Of a stretch of 64,000 nt of DNA, positions 58,532 to 64,000 are shown piece after piece (the first letter of the stretch is position 1; each line of letters starts with the position of its first letter). This stretch comes from Siphonodentalium dalli (taxonomy: Eukaryota; Mollusca; Scaphopoda; Gadilida; Siphonodentaliidae). The notes beneath the pieces were generated by a model. It searched no databases. It had not been told where the DNA came from and worked only from the letters and a program-made list of their open reading frames with translations. The stretch spans positions 176,240,556 to 176,304,555 of the forward strand of contig CP136067.1 in the NCBI GenBank assembly GCA_032622095.1, read 5' to 3'. The position numbers were made by a program, and so were the translations under genes.

Positions 58532-60230
58532 ATGCAATATTATAAAAATTCCAATGAATGCTATCAGTATCACGGGCTATTCACTGTATTCAGGGTCTGT
58601 GACCTGTTGGTTTTGAATTCAAAAGTATTATTGAAGGAACATCATGGAATTGCCGATAATGGACAACTCAGGGGGAAGCCAAGTTTTATGTGCGAATTTG
58701 AAGCAACTAATTTTCTTTCATTCAGGAATCACTATGTCAGATTACATCAAAATGATGCCAGGTTCTATGTGTCATGCTCAATATGTAGTTGTTGCTATGC
58801 AACTAATAAATGGGGAAATTACCGGGTTCATATTCATCGCAATCATTCTCAGCATATTGACGAACAGTCTGAACTTCATGATGAAGTAGAAGGGAACTCC
58901 GGTGTTGACATAAGTACTGTTGAATATGTGTCACAAAATATTGATTTCAACCCTCTCGATTTCAATTCTAAGTTCACATTATGTTTGGAATCTAAACACA
59001 ATTTGACTCAACCTGCTATTGATGCTGTAATTTCATCCTCTAAAATGCTCTTGGAAAATCATTTGGGGTTCGTCAAAGATCAAATAAGAGAGAAATTAGT
59101 TGAGTTGAATGTAGACACTGAATTTCTAAATCAGTTAGCTATAGCAACATGTCTCGGAGACTTTGATACCGAGTTTCAAAAGAAAACTATTTTACAAAAA
59201 AAATGTGTTATCCTTTGTAGAACCAGAAGAGGTAATACTTGGCACTAGATTTGTCCGTAAAAATTGATTGATAAAATCTATTCCCAGAATTGGATACATG
59301 ATACCATTCAAATCAAACCTACAAAATGTGTTACAAATGCCAGAGGTCTGGCATTATGTGCAAAATTCTTATCAGACTAGGCATGGATCTGTTTTCATGC
59401 ATGATATTTGTGATGAAGAATTTTTAAGGAATGATCCACTCTTCAAAGTGAACTCAAATACAATTCAGATTTTACTTAACTGTGATGAAATGGAAATTGT
59501 TAACCCACTCGGTTGTCATATAAAAAAATATAAGGTCCTCATATTTTATTTCACAATATGTAATATACCCCCACAATTCAGATCCAAGCTGCACACCATA
59601 CAGTTACTTGCCATATGTAAAGCAGTAGACATGAAACAGGAAAAGGCTGATTCTAAGCTTCTGGGCGATTTCATCAAAACAGTAAATCTTTGTCTTCAGG
59701 GGGTATTGAGATAGATATACATGGTATCACACATGTCATAAAAGGAAAGTTATTATTTGTTGCTGCTGATACATTAGCGGCTAACTGGATAGGAAAATTT
59801 AAAGAGGGAGTTGCATTCGCTTTGAAAAATTGTCGCAATTGTCAGGTTGAAAACACTCAAACCAAATATAAAGTTGTTGAAAGTGAATGCATTCTGACAA
59901 CTCATGAGTCTCATCTGGAAATGATCGATGATTTGTCTAAGCTGTCAATAATTAAATCCAAGAAATACTGGAGTAAACTTTGGGGCATCAATGGAAAAAA
60001 GATGTTTGCTGCAAATATCTGGTATTAATTTGATTCTTGTTCTGGTGAATGACCCAATGCATTTGTTGTTGGAAGGTGTCGTACCTCATGAATTATCACA
60101 AATGTTGTACCATTTCATTTATGTCCGAAAATTATTTACACTCGCCTTCCTCAATGAAAACGTTGCAGGATTTGAATATCCATATATACATTCTGGCGCT
60201 AAGCCTGAACCAATAGATTTAAAAAAATAA
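58532..60230 (+). pseudogene. C2H2 zinc-finger plus transposase-like protein (EnSpm/CACTA-like, tentative), frame-broken
   Basis: Pieces at 58532-59248, 59268-59714, 59690-60028 and 59991-60230 read as one protein. The N-terminus (about residues 53-105 of the first piece) has CEFEATNFLSFRNHYVRLHQ and CSICSCCYATNKWGNYRVHI, two C2H2-like fingers in which the first has lost a cysteine. Family landmarks follow: NCDEMEIVNPLG (about 59480), FVAADTLAANWIGKFKEG (about 59757) and NDPMHLLLEGVVPHEL (about 60050). The same architecture occurs in large multicopy families of fish and invertebrates that I associate with CACTA-type transposons. Breaks are a shift at an A8 run near 59205, an in-frame TGA at 59265, a shift near 59695 and another near 60030. 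No termini were found. Confidence 0.7.
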
Positions 60231-60823
60231 TCTGGGAAAAAATGTTTTGCCAACCGACCTCATGTTTTTCGGAGATGTTACCTGAACAATTTTTATTTCT
60301 TCGGCATAAGTAGAATCTTAGATTCACATTTAAGAGTGTGTTTTCATGTAACTGAGAAGGACAACAGTTTTCTACAGTCTAAATCATTCCGAGTACCAGC
60401 ATGTACCAAGCTAGTCTGTTTCCACAGACTGTTAACGTTGATTCTGATATTATCAACAGTGATGCAGAATGGGTCGAGATAGGGAACCACCTTAGTCGTC
60501 TGCTTTAGAAGTGGCAGTTCGTGACCACAAAAGTGACAATCTATTGTCCTGTTTAATTAGTCTAATTAGTTTAATTATCTGCTGACTATTCGAATTGGCC
60601 ACTATATTCCAAGGCAGGATATATGTCTTGAAACATAGATTTGTATATGTCCCGAAATTGATGGTTACAACTCCCCAAGAGGCCGATTGAGTTAAAACAT
60701 GGGGCTCGTCTGCCAATTCGTAGAACAGAATAGCATGCGAATTGGCATGCAGCTAATTTGGATGACTTTTATGTATCTGTATATATTATATTCACCTTTC
60801 TATATATGTACGTTAAATTTTAG

Positions 60824-61096
60824 CAAGAGATCTGGATGCCTCAGATGTCCAGCTCGTTTTGGAGGAGGATGAGACACTTCTGGAAGAAGAACAAAGTCTC
60901 CAAGATGTGAAGGACAAAACATTAATGTTGCTCTCTGTCGACCAATCATGGTCACTTGACTCACATCTCCAGTTGCCAATGTTGCCAGCTGCAAACACCA
61001 CTCGCAGCAGCTGTGAAACTGGAGCTCACAATAGAGACTCACCATCCGAAGGAAAGAATGATGCCCAGTCAACTGAACTTCCAAGTGATGTTGCAA
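60824..61096 (+). CDS. Probable exon (acidic/serine-rich), downstream of transposase-like ORFs
   Basis: Bounded by an acceptor ('gttaaattttag', after a T-rich tract) and a donor (GTGAGTAG). The open frame begins RDLDASDVQLVLEEDETLLE and stays open for 90 codons; 2 nt precede the first full codon and 1 nt is left over. The next exon joins in phase. The sequence is acidic then S/T-rich with no named domain. Confidence 0.55.
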
Positions 61097-62012
61097 GTGA
61101 GTAGAAATGGCCTTTGCTTGCAGATTCTCTTGAGATGTTTTAGTTTATGTTTATCTTAACCAATCAATGCCTTGACAAGAATGGTATCATGCTCTCTTAA
61201 GAATTTCAAATTAATGGTATGGGGAAATGTTGCGATAATAATGTTGATCTGACATTTTATCGGGCTGTCCACGCCATAAATCTGTTCCACGAGTTTTGTG
61301 GAACTTTCCAACCTGTATGTTTATTCAACCCAGTTCTATTATTAAAGTTTGGGAATAATTCCGCCCTGTATGTTTATTCCGCCCTATATGTTTATATGGA
61401 GCCCGGGAGTACTTGTTCATTTCCTTCCAATTCTGATTCTAAAGACCAAATTGATGTTTATGGTTTGTCAATTTGTTTTACACTGATCAATAAATATTGT
61501 GACTTATTCAAGACGCAACCTTGCTAAAAAAAAGGTATCTGCAAATGACGGCAATGACATCAGTTTAGTAGTCAATGCCGATAACAGATACCTACATGTA
61601 CTATAGGCTAATCTCTACAATAATACAATTTTTATTCCAAACGTTATTTGGATAATCAGGATATTCTATATCACCTTACCGAGTTGACAATCAATGGCCA
61701 ATGCCAATCAATGCCGGGATGTGTGCTTTGATTATCTATAACGTCACTTCGGATAAACCTGAAAATGTCTCGTATCGAACCCATTCGAACGTGTTAAACT
61801 CCTGCACACGTTTGTCTTTGTCATATTGTAGAATGGCAAGTTTAGCAAATTATATCTATACTTTAATTAGAGTTCTAATTTTCCATTGCTAGCCAAAAAA
61901 TGTGTCTACCATTTCTCTGCTAAACTCAAGATGCGGCAAAATCAACCTCATAAATGAGGTTAGTAAACCCATATATTATGTCTATTCAATCATCCCTTAC
62001 GTGTATTTTCAG

Positions 62013-62257
62013 GGATTCAAGCCATAACGATGGATATAATTGGAGCACCATTGCCAGTTTTCGGCCCAGTCATTATGCAACATCTGGCTGGACCACAGGC
62101 TTCTCCGGCGAAGGTGATGAATCTCTTAATAAAACAGACAGCAGACTTTTATCTTGGCAAGTGGACTGACCTGGATGACAAGCAACATTACCGCGCTATT
62201 GGCAGCAAAATGTACCAGCAGTTTCCTGCCATTGGTGAGGAGGGATGTCATCCATGG
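62013..62257 (+). CDS. Probable exon, SAMD3-like C-terminal region
   Basis: Acceptor 'gtgtattttcag', donor GTAAGTCAAG. Phase fits the exon ending at 61096: the joined codon is followed by IQAITMDIIGAPLP. It contains IKQTADFYLGKWTDLDDKQH then a YRAIGSKMYQQFPAIGEEGCHPW region. This resembles the region just before the C-terminal domain in sterile-alpha-motif-domain-3-like proteins and related transposon proteins. Confidence 0.6.
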
Positions 62258-62918
62258 GTAAGTCAAGTAGATCAAGGATAAATCAAGTTTGTATAGCAGA
62301 CAGAAATAGAATGAGTCTGTAACACCAATTATTGTGTAAATTGGAATAATTGATAGTTCAAACTATAGCTATTTTGTTTTACTATAAGGCATAATACTTA
62401 TACTGTAATTGTTATGTTACCAACGTCCAACATTGTCCGATTTTATTATATTATTTTTATGCGGAATTGCTATAAAGTTTTCTGTTACCATTCCGCTGTC
62501 CATGATATATAATCTGTTATCAAGTTGTTACAACTAACCAAGTATTGAAACTTTGTACAAAATTGTTATTGTCGTTTACATAGAGTCATTCAGTCATTGA
62601 ACAGTAAGTTATATAGCACACTATGCACACACTACATGTATTTCAAATAACATGCCATTACTTTGATATCATTGAAGTATTTCCTTTCCGAGACGGAGTG
62701 TGTGTAATGACTAGACTAGGCCTAAATGCCATTTGAATTGAACTTGGTATGTAAATATAAATTTCCGCGCTTCACACAAAACGTTTATACCGATTGCATT
62801 CATACTTCATGTAAATGCAAAAAAGCGACGACCATTTCTTAATTGTTGACTTAGTTGATGAACGATTATGGGGGCTATAGTAACTCCCGATTAACACTTC
62901 TCTCAAATTTCTTTTCAG

Positions 62919-63278
62919 TCTCGGTTCAACAAAGCTCTTTCTCAAAGAATTCGCCACAGGAGACACAGCAATAGAGTGAAGAGCATCGACAGAAGTCCCA
63001 GTGTACCGAACAGTGCTTGTTTCAGCCCAGGGTCTAAGAGACAACGTCTCCGTTCGTCTTCTCTTCCAAACATTCAAATTCAAGTTGACGATGCAGATGT
63101 TCAGCGACACATAGACGAACTGAGAAGAGAATTCGCCAAAGGAACGAAGAACAGGCAACATATGAGGTCTCTACTGAAACAGACTCGGCGAGACAGAGAA
63201 GAATTTTTCCAGAAAACGCCTAATGGTAGTGTCGCGCCAATATTTCACAGATATCCTTGCTTCCGGGAAGCAGAATAT
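62919..63278 (+). CDS. Probable exon, SAMD3-like C-terminal domain
   Basis: Acceptor 'aaatttcttttcag', donor GTAAGTTATA; 360 nt, phase 0 at both ends. It begins SRFNKALSQRIRHRRHSNRV, has a basic central part, and then DDADVQRHIDELRREFAKGT and QTRRDREEFFQK, ending YPCFREAEY. This matches the general pattern of the SAMD3-like C-terminal domain (W..L...I..RR, later D....H...L..E, and a YP.F...E.Y end). Three in-phase exons make a real spliced transcript likely. Confidence 0.65.
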
Positions 63279-63549
63279 GTAAGTTATATATGTCAGCAGT
63301 ATAAAATTTGTATGGTGATTTTAGTTTGAGATTTTTGGTTTTAATTATTTATCAGCAACTAGCGTCGCATGTGTTTTTTTTTATTGGTACCAATACCGGT
63401 GAGAGACATAATGGACAGTTCAAACTAAGCTGCTAGATGCTGTTGCTAGTATTTGATTAACTTAATATATGAAACAGACATATTTCTCTTGAGTCACAAG
63501 AACATCACCCACATCACACTCAGTAATCGAAAGATCGGAGATAATTCAG

Positions 63550-63632
63550 GTTCCCGGTGCAAGAACGTCCGGCTCCCGGTGGAGAATTTGACTTTCGATA
63601 TACCCGGCAGACGAAATGTCATCCCCAAGAAG
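63550..63632 (+). CDS. Possible exon
   Basis: Donor 'aagaag|gtaagtcg' is strong. The open frame reads SRCKNVRLPVENLTFDIPGR. With the acceptor at 63549 the phase does not fit the preceding exon. An alternative, weaker acceptor at 63533 would fit phase 0 (IGDNSGSRCKN...). Confidence 0.35.
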
Positions 63633-63954
63633 GTAAGTCGCATTTTTCTAAGTTCCGAGCAATTTATCCAGTTGAAACGAATGTCACAGAAATCATTCGT
63701 CAAATTCCCATCGGAATCTGAAGTTTGAAATTATGTGAACGTAACGACACAAAATACTTTATAGGTCAAGATTTGGTAATCACAGTCAATACAAATCAGG
63801 TCCTGTTAACTGCACCATTTCATGAGTTGTTGCTCTTGCATTCTCACGTGGCTTTATTCAGCTGATCATATATAATAATAATCTATACATTTATAAGCGC
63901 ATTTCAGATAAGTCATGTGTATCACTCATTCATTATGTGTATTGTGTATTTCAG

Positions 63955-64000
63955 GGTGTTGCAGAGAATTGTATTGAGAAGGAACTCATGGCTGAAGAGC
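63955..64000 (+). CDS. Possible exon, cut by the window end
   Basis: Follows 'attgtgtatttcag' and reads GVAENCIEKELMAEE in phase 0 after the donor at 63633. It runs off the window, so the gene continues to the right. Confidence 0.35.

Noticed and set aside
58133-58573. Minus-strand ORF of 146 aa with a hydrophobic N-terminus
   Set aside because: It lies across the CpG-rich patch and overlaps the start of the plus-strand transposase-like ORF; no family recognised and no supporting signals.
61219-61527. Plus-strand ORF of 102 aa between probable exons
   Set aside because: No splice signals at its edges, a local 'gtatgtttattc' duplication and no domain; it falls in a likely intron.

Overview
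The window reads as eukaryotic, repeat-dominated invertebrate DNA. It is AT-rich, has spliced-gene signals, and contains one intact intronless receptor gene among dozens of dispersed repeats. The mix of transposons (non-LTR retroelements with gag-like zinc knuckles, an XPG-nuclease DNA transposon, a C2H2-fronted transposase, very many MITEs) and the type of receptor point to a marine lophotrochozoan such as a mollusc or a relative. Species cannot be read from the sequence. No rRNA, tRNA, CRISPR or prokaryotic organisation is visible.

Layout. 1-13 kb holds only repeats: two PIF/Harbinger-like palindromic MITEs (1258-2089, 6842-7243), a Tc1/mariner-like MITE (9992-10516), a TTAA-inserting MITE (11031-11477) inside one copy of a duplicated segment, and the first hairpin elements. 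13075-14317 is a 25-bp/39-bp satellite. 14.3-26 kb holds minisatellites, a palindrome at 17770-17923, an E-box cluster and a modular '300-bp' repeat family. 26.1-27.2 kb is a coding-like insertion of unknown family that splits an older repeat. 29.2-31.3 kb is a decayed non-LTR retrotransposon ORF1 (minus strand), itself split by a MITE. 35087-36289 is the only clearly intact gene, a class A GPCR of 400 aa.

38.7-45.4 kb is the most informative block. A 6.2-kb DNA transposon with terminal inverted repeats, a 3-bp target duplication and a broken multi-frame gene ending in an XPG/FEN-like nuclease (best matched to the Academ superfamily) sits inside one TTAA-type MITE and carries a younger copy of the same MITE family. 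46.1-47.4 kb adds a LINE 3' end and a mariner-type MITE with another TTAA MITE nested in its inverted repeat. 48.3-50 kb is the large tandem form of the modular repeat. 57.0-58.0 kb is a foldback structure whose arms are 18-bp tandem repeats. 58.5-64 kb holds a frameshifted C2H2-plus-transposase gene (EnSpm/CACTA-like, tentative), followed by in-phase spliced exons that run off the window.

The only gene with a likely host function is the GPCR. The rest is a record of repeated nested transposition, and several insertions can be ordered in time from target-site duplications and empty sites within this window.
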